Source: Sphingomonas sp. Leaf357 (GTDB lineage Bacteria; Pseudomonadota; Alphaproteobacteria; Sphingomonadales; Sphingomonadaceae). From it: 64,000 nucleotides of DNA. The DNA lies in NCBI RefSeq assembly GCF_001423845.1, contig NZ_LMPM01000001.1, positions 1,031,493-1,095,492 on the forward strand, written 5' to 3'. Positions 26,188 to 35,387 of this stretch are shown here, piece after piece. The position numbers and the translations under genes were made by a program. The notes beneath the pieces were generated by a model. The model saw only the letters and a list, made by a program, of their open reading frames with translations, made no database searches and had not been told where the DNA came from. Position 1 is the stretch's first letter. Each line of letters starts with the position of its first letter.

Positions 26188-27680
26188 AGCGCCCGCATCA
26201 GGTTGACGAGGTCCTGCTTCTCGCGCTCGGTGTAGCCGATGCTGTAGCGACGCTCATAGAAATCGATGATCCCGCGCAAATTCGTCGCACTACCGTTCGA
26301 GAAGTACGGCGCGCGCGCGCCCAGACCGCGCATGGATTGCAGGGTGATCCGCCCGACATCTGCGCAGCGCCCCGTTGTAAGCGCATATCCTGGATCGCTC
26401 GTCAGGATAGTCCGGCCGTAATGCGGATGAGGTTTGCCGGTGCAGGTCACGCGAAACAGCGGAAGCCATGGCATCGGATCGGCGAACGGTTGATTTGTTG
26501 TACCCAGATCGACCTGTCCTGGCGCGACGTCCATGCCCATATAGGTCATGTTATGGCAGAATACGCAGCTGTTGCGGACCGGGTTGCCGAAGCCTATGGG
26601 CGAATTGATCCCGGCGGTGTCGCTGATCAGGAAGGTTTTGTCGCGGAACACGCGGGCACCGCGCGCAACCGAGTCGCGAAACGCGACCACAGCGGGGGAC
26701 AACTTCGCGCGATCGGCGTCAGATATTTTTTCCCACGCGGCAAACTCGCTCCACACAGGCGTGCCCTGACTGCCAAGCCGGCCGGGAGCCGAGCGCTGGA
26801 GCTTGCCCGGCCCGCCCTCCGCGCCATCGGCATCGAGCGCGCCACCCGCGATATCGACGGCCTGCGCCACATACACCCGCCGCTCGAAATCGAGGATCCG
26901 CGCGATGTCCGCGCGATCCAGTTTTTTCAGGAACGCCAGATGGGTGCTTGCCGCATCGCGCATCTGCGCGGTCAGCGACGGCACCCGCCCGTCGGCCATC
27001 AGATTGCCACTGACTGGCTTGTTCGTGTCGGGATCAAGCGATAGCGGCAGGCCGGCCTTTGGATCATAGGCGAAGCCCATCGCCTCAATAAACTTGAAAT
27101 TGGCCACCGGGCGCGGGCGACGATAGACCGAGATGTGCGGATCGGCTGACTTCAGGCCCCATTTGGGATCGGCGTTGCACCCAGCGGGATCCCGCACCAC
27201 GCTAATCGTGAAATCAGGCACGATCGGTGCGCCGGACAGGTCGCGTGGCGGCCACGACCGCGCGATTCGGATCAGCCCGTGGTCGAGCAGCAGCGAATGC
27301 GATGCTCGTTCGCCTTGCGGCAGACTGGGACAATTCGAACCGTCCACCGCAGCGAACAGCGGATCGCGCGCTCCCGCGCGCGTCCATTGCCGCTGCACGT
27401 CTACCACCGACAGGGTCATCGCCGCTGCCGGCTGGTGGCACGTGACACAGGCGCGTCCATTGGGACCGAGTGCAGTGAAGAACGGGTGGCCCTTCGTCGC
27501 CATCGGGCCGCCATCGAGCAACAGTTTCACGCTGCCGGTCGGGTTTTCGTAGCTCAACGACGCGGGGAAGATACGGCCATCGCCTGGCTGCCACCAACGA
27601 TCAGGCGGCGTCCGCTGCTGCGCGGCGACGACGCTGATGGCGAAGATCGCGCATGCCGTAGCTAGGACGCGATATCGCAT
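26184..27680 (-). CDS. Di-haem cytochrome c peroxidase/MauG-like protein
   Basis: 498 aa, Sec signal peptide at residues 1-20, hence periplasmic. Two haem c motifs: CVTCH at 78-82 and CVFCH at 372-376. The C-terminus RGLGARAPYFSNGSATNL followed by IIDFYERRY is typical of the bacterial di-haem peroxidase/MauG family. The haem spacing of 294 residues is much larger than in classical peroxidases (about 150), so the first domain is enlarged. It starts 2 nt after the TonB receptor stop. A role in oxidising the imported substrate or in electron transfer is inferred. Confidence 0.85.
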   Translation of the reverse strand: MRYRVLATACAIFAISVVAAQQRTPPDRWWQPGDGRIFPASLSYENPTGSVKLLLDGGPMATKGHPFFTALGPNGRACVTCHQPAAAMTLSVVDVQRQWTRAGARDPLFAAVDGSNCPSLPQGERASHSLLLDHGLIRIARSWPPRDLSGAPIVPDFTISVVRDPAGCNADPKWGLKSADPHISVYRRPRPVANFKFIEAMGFAYDPKAGLPLSLDPDTNKPVSGNLMADGRVPSLTAQMRDAASTHLAFLKKLDRADIARILDFERRVYVAQAVDIAGGALDADGAEGGPGKLQRSAPGRLGSQGTPVWSEFAAWEKISDADRAKLSPAVVAFRDSVARGARVFRDKTFLISDTAGINSPIGFGNPVRNSCVFCHNMTYMGMDVAPGQVDLGTTNQPFADPMPWLPLFRVTCTGKPHPHYGRTILTSDPGYALTTGRCADVGRITLQSMRGLGARAPYFSNGSATNLRGIIDFYERRYSIGYTEREKQDLVNLMRAL

Positions 27681-27682
27681 TC

Positions 27683-29896
27683 TCAGCGGCCGAACTTGAC
27701 GACCGCGCGCAACCCGTACGTCCGAGGCGCACCATAGATGATTCCGCCGTCCGCGCTCGATGAACTCTGGATCTGCGAGGCGATATAGGTCTTGTCGGTG
27801 AAATTCATCACGAACGCCTCAAGGCGAAAGCGATTGTCAAAGTCTGCGGTCAACCGCGCGTCGAAAACATCGCGCGCGGGTACGATCGTGCGGACGCTGC
27901 GAAACGGCGTGGTGATCTGCTCGGACTGGTGGTTCCACTGTAGACGCGGCGTGAGCGTCAACGTGTCACCGGCTCGCACGGCATATTGCACGCCGCCGTT
28001 CAGCGTCCACTTTGGCGAATATGGCAATCTATTGCCTTTGGTGACGACGCTGTCAGCCTGGGTCGATGAAGCGGACGGGCAGGAAGCGCGGTTGCCCGCA
28101 GGATTGTTGGTATCGTTGATGCAGCTGGTATTGGCGAATTCACCATCAAGATAACCGCCGCCGAAATTGAAGCCCAACCCCCCAAATTGGCCGGTGATTT
28201 CCAGCTCCGCGCCCTTGGCCTTGCCCGACGCCGCATTCTGCGTGGTCGGCAGCCCATTCAACAGACTGTTCAGCTGAATGTCTTTGTAGTCCGAATGGAA
28301 CACGTCGCCGTTCAGGCGCAACCGTCGATCGAGGATCGTCGTCTTGAACCCGACCTCATAAACGATGTTGCGCTCGGGCAGGAATCCCGGCGTGCCGACC
28401 GTAAGGTTCACGCCGCCCGCTTTATAACCTTTCGATGCAGTGACATAGACCAAGGACGCACCGGCGTGGTAGTTGATACCCGCCTTGCCGGTCCACTCGT
28501 TGGATTTCTGGATGCCGCGCTTCGTCGCGGGGTTCTGCACCACGCTGGCGACTATATTGCGATCGTAGATCTGCTTGTCCCAGCTGTTGCGGGCCCCAGC
28601 CAGCAGCTCGATCTTTGGGGTGATGTACCAATTGACCTGGCCGAAAACGGATTTCGAGACGTTACGTGCGCGTGTCGCGATGGTCGAGGTCGATGACACA
28701 AAATCGCGAACATTGTTGTTGTCGCGCGTCACCGATGTATCGATGTTTTCGTCAAGGTAGAAACCGCCAATCACCCAGCTGAACGGTCCCTTACCCGTCG
28801 ACAGCAAGTTCACTTCATTGATCAGCGTGTCGTATTTCGTGTAGCCATCGGAAACGCGGCCAACGTTTGCTGCGGGAGGGCGCGGCAGAGCGGTGGCGGT
28901 GCGGTCGCCGTCGGCCTGATCGACCGTCTTCATGTTCTGGTACGCGCTCATCGTGCGCAAACCGATATTGTCGGTTACCGGAAATTTGAACTCGGCGGCG
29001 ATACGGTAGCCATCTTGGTTCTGAAACGAATGCGCATCCTCTTCTATCACGAACGGATCGAGCGAGACGAGATCGCCGCGCCGCTTGACCGCATTGTTGT
29101 CCGACCGGCCGCGAAAAGCATCGAAGCGCAGATTGGCGTGAATGCGATCGTCGGACGAACGCGCGGCGAGATTGAAGCGACCGGCAATCAGGTTGCCCCG
29201 CCCCGGCTGGCTCGCGCTGGGGCCGATGTTGCGGGTGAAGCTGTCGCGTGTATCATAAGTGCCAGCCACACGGATCGCGACATTGTCGCTGAACGGCAGG
29301 TTGATCGCACCGACGGTCTTGTAGCTGTCGTAATTTCCGGCGCTCTGTTCGATGTAACCGGAGATGCCGTCGAACTTCGGTTCGGGCGTGCGGATGTAGA
29401 TCGCACCGCCGGTCGAATTCTGTCCGGTCAGCGTTCCTTGCGGCCCACGCAGCACCTCGATCGAGCCGAGATCGTAGAATGCCTGGGCGATGAATTGTTC
29501 GTGCGGCAGCAATTGCCCATCGATGTAGAAGGCGACGCCGGGCGCCGACGTCGGCGCCGACTGCGCCAGCCCGACACCGCGGATATTGACAAAGGTGGAG
29601 CGGTTGACCGTGCTGATCGCCAGCGATGGCGCCACCTGCTGCAGGTCGGCAGCTGAATTGACGCCCTTGCTGGCTAGAGCGTCGGCGTCGAGCACGGTCG
29701 CGGAAATCGGCACGTCCTGAAGATTTTGGACGCGCCGCTCAGCAGTCACGACAATCTCGGCGAGCCGGTCATCGTCCGTAGCGTCGGGCAACGGACTGGA
29801 ATCGGTTGGTGGGGTGGTCTGCGCCGCCGCCGTCCCCAACGATAGCGTCGATACGCCCATAACGAGGGCGATGCCCGTTATTGATGTGTGGCGCAT
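27683..29896 (-). CDS. TonB-dependent receptor
   Basis: 737 aa from ATG at 29896 with a good GGGGAGG site 6-7 nt upstream; the frame is open upstream to 30016 but that part precedes the signal peptide (GIALVMGVSTLSLGTAAAQ). TonB-box-like EIVVTAERR, plug with VNIRGVGL and GPQGTLTGQNSTGGAIYI, then a barrel ending with GLRAVVKFGR (terminal aromatic nearby). Outer-membrane uptake of the substrate of this second cluster. Followed by the di-haem gene at 2 nt. Confidence 0.93.
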   Translation of the reverse strand: MRHTSITGIALVMGVSTLSLGTAAAQTTPPTDSSPLPDATDDDRLAEIVVTAERRVQNLQDVPISATVLDADALASKGVNSAADLQQVAPSLAISTVNRSTFVNIRGVGLAQSAPTSAPGVAFYIDGQLLPHEQFIAQAFYDLGSIEVLRGPQGTLTGQNSTGGAIYIRTPEPKFDGISGYIEQSAGNYDSYKTVGAINLPFSDNVAIRVAGTYDTRDSFTRNIGPSASQPGRGNLIAGRFNLAARSSDDRIHANLRFDAFRGRSDNNAVKRRGDLVSLDPFVIEEDAHSFQNQDGYRIAAEFKFPVTDNIGLRTMSAYQNMKTVDQADGDRTATALPRPPAANVGRVSDGYTKYDTLINEVNLLSTGKGPFSWVIGGFYLDENIDTSVTRDNNNVRDFVSSTSTIATRARNVSKSVFGQVNWYITPKIELLAGARNSWDKQIYDRNIVASVVQNPATKRGIQKSNEWTGKAGINYHAGASLVYVTASKGYKAGGVNLTVGTPGFLPERNIVYEVGFKTTILDRRLRLNGDVFHSDYKDIQLNSLLNGLPTTQNAASGKAKGAELEITGQFGGLGFNFGGGYLDGEFANTSCINDTNNPAGNRASCPSASSTQADSVVTKGNRLPYSPKWTLNGGVQYAVRAGDTLTLTPRLQWNHQSEQITTPFRSVRTIVPARDVFDARLTADFDNRFRLEAFVMNFTDKTYIASQIQSSSSADGGIIYGAPRTYGLRAVVKFGR

Positions 29897-29969
29897 GTGT
29901 ATCCTCCCCGCACGTGAGCGCTTTTTCGCGCTTCGTCGGAACATGTTTTGTCGCATAGCTAAAAGATTG

Positions 29970-31286
29970 TCAACGATTTCGCTGATGATCGGTTTTTTCG
30001 CTTTGGCGGATGGCAACGAGCAGCCCGACTCCAGCCAACAGTAAGGCCGCGAGCAGATACACCGGCAGCGAGACGCTCGCCGTCTTGGCGATGATCCAGC
30101 CGATCAGAGCCGGCGCGATCACTCCGCTCAAATTGCCGACGAGATTGATCGTCGCGATCATTTTTGGATTGTCGGCGAAGAAACGGGTCGGCACGGTCCA
30201 AAATACCGTCTGCGCACCGCCAATGCCCAAGCCACCGACCATCAGAAACAGCATCGCCGGACCGCCGCTATTGGCGAGTGCGGCACCAGTCAAACCGGCG
30301 GCACCGAGTAGCGCGCCAGCGCCGATGTGGCGGAAACGCTCGCCGGTGCGGTCGGAATGATGGGCATTGAAATACATGCCCAATCCGATTCCCAGCCACG
30401 GCAGCGCGCTGAGCAAGCCGATAACGAGCGGATCGTGCGTGCCGAACGATTTGATCGCGGTCGGCAGCCAGAAGATGATAACATTCGATGCCGTTACCAG
30501 CACGAACCAGAGGCCGGCGCATAGCCAGGGCAGCAGGCGCCGCAGTACCGACAATAGAGGCTCCGGCTCGGCGCGCAGGCCCACCGCAGCGCGTTCGGCG
30601 GCAATAGTGCGCTTGGTCCATTCGCGCTCGACATCCGGCAGCCAGCGCGCTTGGTCGGGCCGGTCGACGAACCAGCAGGCAGCGGCGATCCCGGCAGCAA
30701 TCGTCACCAGCCCTTCGACTAGAAACATGAGGCGCCAGCCGCCGATCAGCCCGAAGTCCTGCGTCATCAGCGCGCCGCACAGCGGGCCACCGATGACCAC
30801 CGACGTCGGGATCGCGAGCAGAGTCAGCCCGATCGAGCGACCCCGATATTCCTGTGGCAGCCACTGGCTGACGTACCAGACCACTCCCGGCGCGAAGCCG
30901 CTTTCGAACATGCCGAGCACGAACCGCAGCGCGTAGAAATGCTCGCGCGTATTGATGAACGCCATCGCCGTCGCTGCGCTGCCCCAGCCAATCACGCTAC
31001 CGGCAATCCACCAGCGCGCACCCCAGCGCGCGAGCAATGCCATACTGGGCAATTGAAACAGCAAATACCCAACGAAAAACAGGCTGGCGCCAAACCCATA
31101 GGCTTTGGGATCAAGTCCGAGTTCGGCGTTCATGCGAAGCGCGGCGAAACTGATATTGACCCGGTCGATCGAACTCAGGACGATCAGTAAGGCCAGCGGC
31201 AAAACGACGCGTCGCGAGGTTCGGCGATACGCAGCTTCCATTCTAGGTCGATCCATCTCGAAAATACCCGCCATGCTTTCTGGCAC
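29970..31286 (-). CDS. MFS transporter (anion:cation symporter type)
   Basis: 438 aa from a GTG at 31286 that follows GGAGAGG by 3-4 nt; ATGs at 31274 and 31256 are alternatives. Twelve membrane segments; RVNISFAALRMN in the first loop and the WGARWWIAGSVI region fit the ACS subfamily that moves organic acids such as aromatic or sugar acids. First gene of the minus operon, 73 nt before the TonB receptor, and divergent from the P450. Likely moves the acid substrate or product across the inner membrane. Confidence 0.88.
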   Translation of the reverse strand: MPESMAGIFEMDRPRMEAAYRRTSRRVVLPLALLIVLSSIDRVNISFAALRMNAELGLDPKAYGFGASLFFVGYLLFQLPSMALLARWGARWWIAGSVIGWGSAATAMAFINTREHFYALRFVLGMFESGFAPGVVWYVSQWLPQEYRGRSIGLTLLAIPTSVVIGGPLCGALMTQDFGLIGGWRLMFLVEGLVTIAAGIAAACWFVDRPDQARWLPDVEREWTKRTIAAERAAVGLRAEPEPLLSVLRRLLPWLCAGLWFVLVTASNVIIFWLPTAIKSFGTHDPLVIGLLSALPWLGIGLGMYFNAHHSDRTGERFRHIGAGALLGAAGLTGAALANSGGPAMLFLMVGGLGIGGAQTVFWTVPTRFFADNPKMIATINLVGNLSGVIAPALIGWIIAKTASVSLPVYLLAALLLAGVGLLVAIRQSEKTDHQRNR

Positions 31287-31357
31287 ATCCCTCTCCTCGA
31301 TTGACACCGACCAAATCACGCTGCACGATAATGTCGACGAAATCATCAACAATCGAG

Positions 31358-32563
31358 ATGTTTGTGGTAGATCACGATAATCCCCCGATGCGCGAACAAG
31401 ACTACAACCCGCTGGCGCATGAAGATTTCGATTCGCCGCACCGCGAGTTCGCTCGTTTAAGACAGGAATGTCCGGTCGCGCATAGCGATGCGTTCAATGG
31501 TTTCTGGATGCTGACGCGTCATGCCGACATCCGCGCGGTGTTGGAGGATTGGCAGGAATATACGACGACGGTTCGCAACGTGGTGCCGGGAAGTTCGGCC
31601 ACGCGCCGCCGCCCGCCGCTGCATCTCGATCCACCCGCCCAGACGCCCTATCGCCGCGCGATCGATCGCGCTCTGGGACCGAAGCGGGTTGCCGGCATCG
31701 CGCCGGTGATCGAGGGACATGCCCGGCGGCTCATGCAGGCGTTCGTGGCGAAGGGCGGCGGAGACTTGGTCGAACTCTATTCCAGCCCGCTGCCGGCGTT
31801 CGCCTTTGCCAATTGGTTCGCGCTGGACGACACCCAGACCGATCTGTTGTGGCATACCGCCAAGGATTTCGTGAAGGCGTGGGAAGCGTTCGATGTCACT
31901 GCGGTCGAGCGGACCAGCCAAGTGATCTACGATCTTGCCGCCGCGTTGATCGCTGCGCGCCGGGTGGCACCGCTCGACGCCGAACGCGATCCGGTCAGTT
32001 CGCTGCTCGCCGCGCGCGACGAGGACGGCGGGCCACTGGACGACGAGATGCTGCTGGGCTGCGTCCGTCAGATCCTTGTCGTCGGGCTGGTCGCGCCGCC
32101 GGTGTTCCTGGGCAGCGTCGCGGTGCATTTCGCGCGCGATCCCGCGCTGCAGGCGCAACTGCGCGCCGACTTGTCACTCATCCCCGCCGCGACTGAAGAG
32201 ATGCTGAGGCTCTACACGCCGTACCGTGGTTTCGCGCGAACCTCGCGCAGCGGCGTCGTGCTGCATGGGCGCGAAATAGCGCCGGGCGAACCGATCGCAC
32301 TCGCCTATACGTCGGCCAATCGGGACGCGGCGGTGTTCGAGGATCCGGACGAATTTCGCCTCGGCCGCCGCAATATCAACGAACATCTCGCATTCGGCAG
32401 GGGGCCGCACCGCTGCGCCGGCATGGCGATGGCGCGCGTCATTCTACAGGCAGGCGTCCGAGAGATGCTGGCCAATACCCGCGAGATCGCTCTGGCAGGC
32501 GAAGTGCGGATGAGCGGTATGCCCGAAGTCGGGCCGGTCTACGTGCCGCTCGCCGTCAGCTAA
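31358..32563 (+). CDS. Cytochrome P450 with non-canonical I-helix
   Basis: About 401 aa from ATG 31358; ATG 31388 (MREQDYNPLAHEDF) is an equally possible start and neither has a clear ribosome-binding site. Soluble bacterial P450: haem-ligand loop FGRGPHRCAGMAMA (Cys about 343 counted from 31388) and ExxR in EEMLR. In the I-helix, where P450s of this type read AGLDT or AGxET, the sequence is VVGLVAPPVFLGS: both the acidic residue and the Thr that steer oxygen activation are replaced (V235-A236). No ferredoxin or reductase gene is nearby. Divergent from the MFS/TBDR operon. Confidence 0.9.
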   Translation: MFVVDHDNPPMREQDYNPLAHEDFDSPHREFARLRQECPVAHSDAFNGFWMLTRHADIRAVLEDWQEYTTTVRNVVPGSSATRRRPPLHLDPPAQTPYRRAIDRALGPKRVAGIAPVIEGHARRLMQAFVAKGGGDLVELYSSPLPAFAFANWFALDDTQTDLLWHTAKDFVKAWEAFDVTAVERTSQVIYDLAAALIAARRVAPLDAERDPVSSLLAARDEDGGPLDDEMLLGCVRQILVVGLVAPPVFLGSVAVHFARDPALQAQLRADLSLIPAATEEMLRLYTPYRGFARTSRSGVVLHGREIAPGEPIALAYTSANRDAAVFEDPDEFRLGRRNINEHLAFGRGPHRCAGMAMARVILQAGVREMLANTREIALAGEVRMSGMPEVGPVYVPLAVS

Positions 32564-32565
32564 GA

Positions 32566-33243
32566 TCAGTCGGCGAGGCGTACTTCCTCAACGATCGCGA
32601 CCAACGCGTCACCGATATGCGCGCGCATCAGCCGCTCGGCCTCCTCGGCGCGCCCGCTTGTGATCGCCGCGGTGATCGCGCGATGATCGGCATTGGCCTG
32701 TTCGATGCGATCCCATTTGTGAAATGTCGCGAACAGAAGCCGATAGGATGGGACGCGTAGCCGCTGAACGAACGTCGCAATATAGTCGTTGCGAGAGCCG
32801 GCGATGATCAGGTCGTGCCACGCGTCGTTGATTGCGCTAAATCCGGCACGGTTGCTGGCGCGCTCGCACGCATCGAGCTGATCCTGCAGCGCTTGGAGTT
32901 CGGCCTTGAGACTTGGTTCATCGGCGTCGGCGAAGTCGTGCGCAGCCAAGCCTTCAAGTGCCATCCGTACCCGATAGAGCTGGCGCATTTCTGCATCGCT
33001 GAACGTTCGGACCGACGCGCCTCGAAACTCTTCGATCACGATCAAGCGTTCGACCTCAAGGCGTTGCAACGCCTCTCGGACACGGCTGCGCGACGCGCCG
33101 GTAGCACGCATGATGTCGCCTTCGATCAGGCGCTGGCCAGGAACGAAGCGCCCGGTCTTCACGCGATCGCTTACCCAGTTGGCCACTTCGTTACTGGTGA
33201 CAGGGCCGCCGTCGTTCCCCTTCGCCTCGCCGTGCGCCGCCAT
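32566..33243 (-). CDS. GntR family regulator, FCD type
   Basis: 225 aa. N-terminal winged helix: EVANWVSDRVKTGRFVPGQR and RSRVREALQRLEVERLI. The C-terminal FCD domain (about residues 90-215) has the helical pattern with the DAWHDLIIAGSRN metal-binding type segment. Tail-to-tail with the P450 (2-nt gap). Probably the local regulator of the P450 / MFS-TBDR operons, responding to an organic acid (inference). An AGGCAGGATC site precedes the ATG. Confidence 0.88.
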   Translation of the reverse strand: MAAHGEAKGNDGGPVTSNEVANWVSDRVKTGRFVPGQRLIEGDIMRATGASRSRVREALQRLEVERLIVIEEFRGASVRTFSDAEMRQLYRVRMALEGLAAHDFADADEPSLKAELQALQDQLDACERASNRAGFSAINDAWHDLIIAGSRNDYIATFVQRLRVPSYRLLFATFHKWDRIEQANADHRAITAAITSGRAEEAERLMRAHIGDALVAIVEEVRLAD

Positions 33244-33431
33244 GATCCTGCCTCAGCCGTCGCGGCCACCATCAACCGCAGGCACGACCCTATCGCCAGA
33301 AACGCGTCAGGGGGAATATCTATCATACGACGGGTCATTCGGATTTTTCGGCAATCGTGTGCCAGCGGGTTAGTTCGAATCCAATAAGTCGGCATTTCTG
33401 CGGCATGTAAGATGGCCATCAGTCGATAAGC

Positions 33432-34156
33432 TTGTATCGAGTCAACGACATCAGTTCCACGAGGCACGCTATAAATTTTGACGAAGTGATCATCGGGCGA
33501 AGGAGCATCCGGGGCTACAACCCCGATCCGGTACCGCGCGCGTTGATCGAAGACGTGCTCGCCCTTGCGATGCGAGCGCCTTCGTCGATGAACACGCAGC
33601 CATATCATTTCTATGTCCTGACCGGCGACGCGCTAGACCGCATCCGTGCTTGAAATACCGAGCGGATGGTCGCCGGCCTCCCACATTCACGCGAGTTTCG
33701 CACTGGCGAAGCTTTCGCCGGATCGCATCGCGAACGACAAATTGTAGTGGCTAAGCAACTTTTCGCAGCCATGGGTATCGCCCGCGACGATAAAGATGCG
33801 CGGCAGGACTGGGTGTTGCGAGGTTTTCGTCAGTTCGACGCACCGGTGTGCATCATCATTACCTACGACCGCAGTCTCGCCACGAGCGACGACACCGCGT
33901 TCGACTGCGGGGCGGTCGCGACCGCGCTGTGAACGCCGCATGGTCACGAGGGCTGGGCGCGGTAATCAACAGCCAAGGTATCATGCAATCCCCCGTCGTC
34001 CGGGACCATGCCGGAATTGCCGACTATCAGGTTATCATGAAGGGTATTGCGCTCGGATGGCCGAACGACAGCTTCCCCGCAAATTCTGTTGTGTCGGAGC
34101 GGAGTTCATTCGAAGAAGCTTCAGTGTTCGTAGGCTTCGATGATCAGCGGATCTAG
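33432..34156 (+). pseudogene. Broken nitroreductase
   Basis: Nitroreductase-family FMN protein in pieces. Frame 1 has GRRSIRGYNPDPVPRALIED and MRAPSSMNTQPYHFY, then TGA at 33651-33653. The same frame continues with HSREFRTGEAF and QDWVLRGFRQFDAPV up to a stop at 33930-33932. A one-base shift then gives VNAAWSRGLGAVINSQGIMQ and SVFVGFDDQRI. So there is one nonsense codon and one single-base deletion. The only start is a TTG at 33432. Divergent from the GntR gene. Confidence 0.85.
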
Positions 34157-34364
34157 CATCACCATTCTCGCCAGCAGCTTACACTCCGTGAACGGCGGCA
34201 GATGAAGTAGCTCCGGCTCCCATGATGCATGAACGTCCGGTTGGGGGTAATGGCGCGGGGGCGCTCGATATCGCTTTTTGGGTCGTTTGAGCTGTACCGT
34301 AATTCCGTGCAATCTCTCTTGTACGTTAGCACTCGATCCAACGCGCCGATGACCCGTGCGGTGG

Positions 34365-35087
34365 TTATGAAGCAAGCCTTTCGGCGAACACGACGACCGG
34401 CGGGCTGAAGCCGATAGGACCAGCCAGCATCTGTAGCAGCGCTACCGTGGCGGCGCCCCACCAGTAGGCGGGGTGGATGCGCCGCAAAACGATCAGGTCG
34501 AAGACGATGCCGATCAAGATGTATAGCATGATTGCGGCGAACAGCGCGAACGGTGTGAAATCCCCAAGCGGCAGCGGGCCTACCAGCCGCCCAATCCCTG
34601 GCGCGATCACCAGCACCGTCCCGCACAGCATCAGCCGCTTATGCCATCCCGCATGGTTGCGCAGCCGGATCGCGGCGAAGGTGAGCGCGGCAAACCCGAA
34701 AATGCCGAGGATGTCCATCGCCAGAAAAAAGCCGAGCGGAAAAATGCCCGCAATGCTCCCGCGCGCAATCGCCATCACAGTCGCCGCAATGCCAAGCGGC
34801 ACCATGATTGCCGCGATCCCCGCGCCAAGCCAGCCGAGCCGACGATGCAGCATGATGTTGTGGCCATTCACGACCAGCCAATTCTGCACGACGTAAAGAA
34901 CTATCCAGGAGGTAAAGACAACCGCGTGGACATGGACCTGCCATGGAAAATCAGTGAACCAGACGTGGCCGACGACGATGTCGGAGCCAAATTCCGCGAT
35001 CGCAGTCGCGAAGATCACAATCGACATGACGAAGAAGAACCAGCGCTCCTCCGCCATTCTGATGGGTCGATGAATTGCCGTCGCCAT
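34365..35087 (-). CDS. Seven-segment integral membrane protein (DUF2306-like)
   Basis: 240 aa with about seven hydrophobic segments. Conserved histidines sit at membrane edges: VHVHAVVF, NIMLHRRLGW and NHAGWHKRLML, a pattern seen in haem-binding or DUF2306/DUF420-type membrane proteins. No catalytic domain is visible and the gene stands alone, so function is unknown. Family assignment is tentative. Confidence 0.7.
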   Translation of the reverse strand: MATAIHRPIRMAEERWFFFVMSIVIFATAIAEFGSDIVVGHVWFTDFPWQVHVHAVVFTSWIVLYVVQNWLVVNGHNIMLHRRLGWLGAGIAAIMVPLGIAATVMAIARGSIAGIFPLGFFLAMDILGIFGFAALTFAAIRLRNHAGWHKRLMLCGTVLVIAPGIGRLVGPLPLGDFTPFALFAAIMLYILIGIVFDLIVLRRIHPAYWWGAATVALLQMLAGPIGFSPPVVVFAERLAS

Positions 35088-35387
35088 GCCGCTTGCCCCA
35101 TCGCGTCAGTGGATCGTCGATAGGATGCGCGCGGTTAGAGTGGAGAGCAATAGGGAGAGGCAAGGGCACGCGCGAAGCTTCGGCGTCCTGCCGTCCGCCA
35201 AGGTAGACCGCCACATCATGTGGTCGAGGTGAAAGTCTTATTACGCCGAGCTTGTCGGCGGACCAGGGCGAATGACGGTTTGTTAGGACGCTGAGGTATC
35301 AATGATAGGGGAGTGCCGCCGATCGGAGAGGACACTCTCCGCATTGCGCCTATGCAAGGCACCACATTCCCCATTCGGAGCCGCCCG
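35088..35387. other. Intergenic region, nothing recognised
   Basis: 300 nt between the divergent membrane-protein gene and the DUF5996 pseudogene; presumably holds both promoters. A weak match to the dispersed intergenic repeat (GGCGAATGACGGTTTGTTAG) lies at about 35267-35286. Confidence 0.4.
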
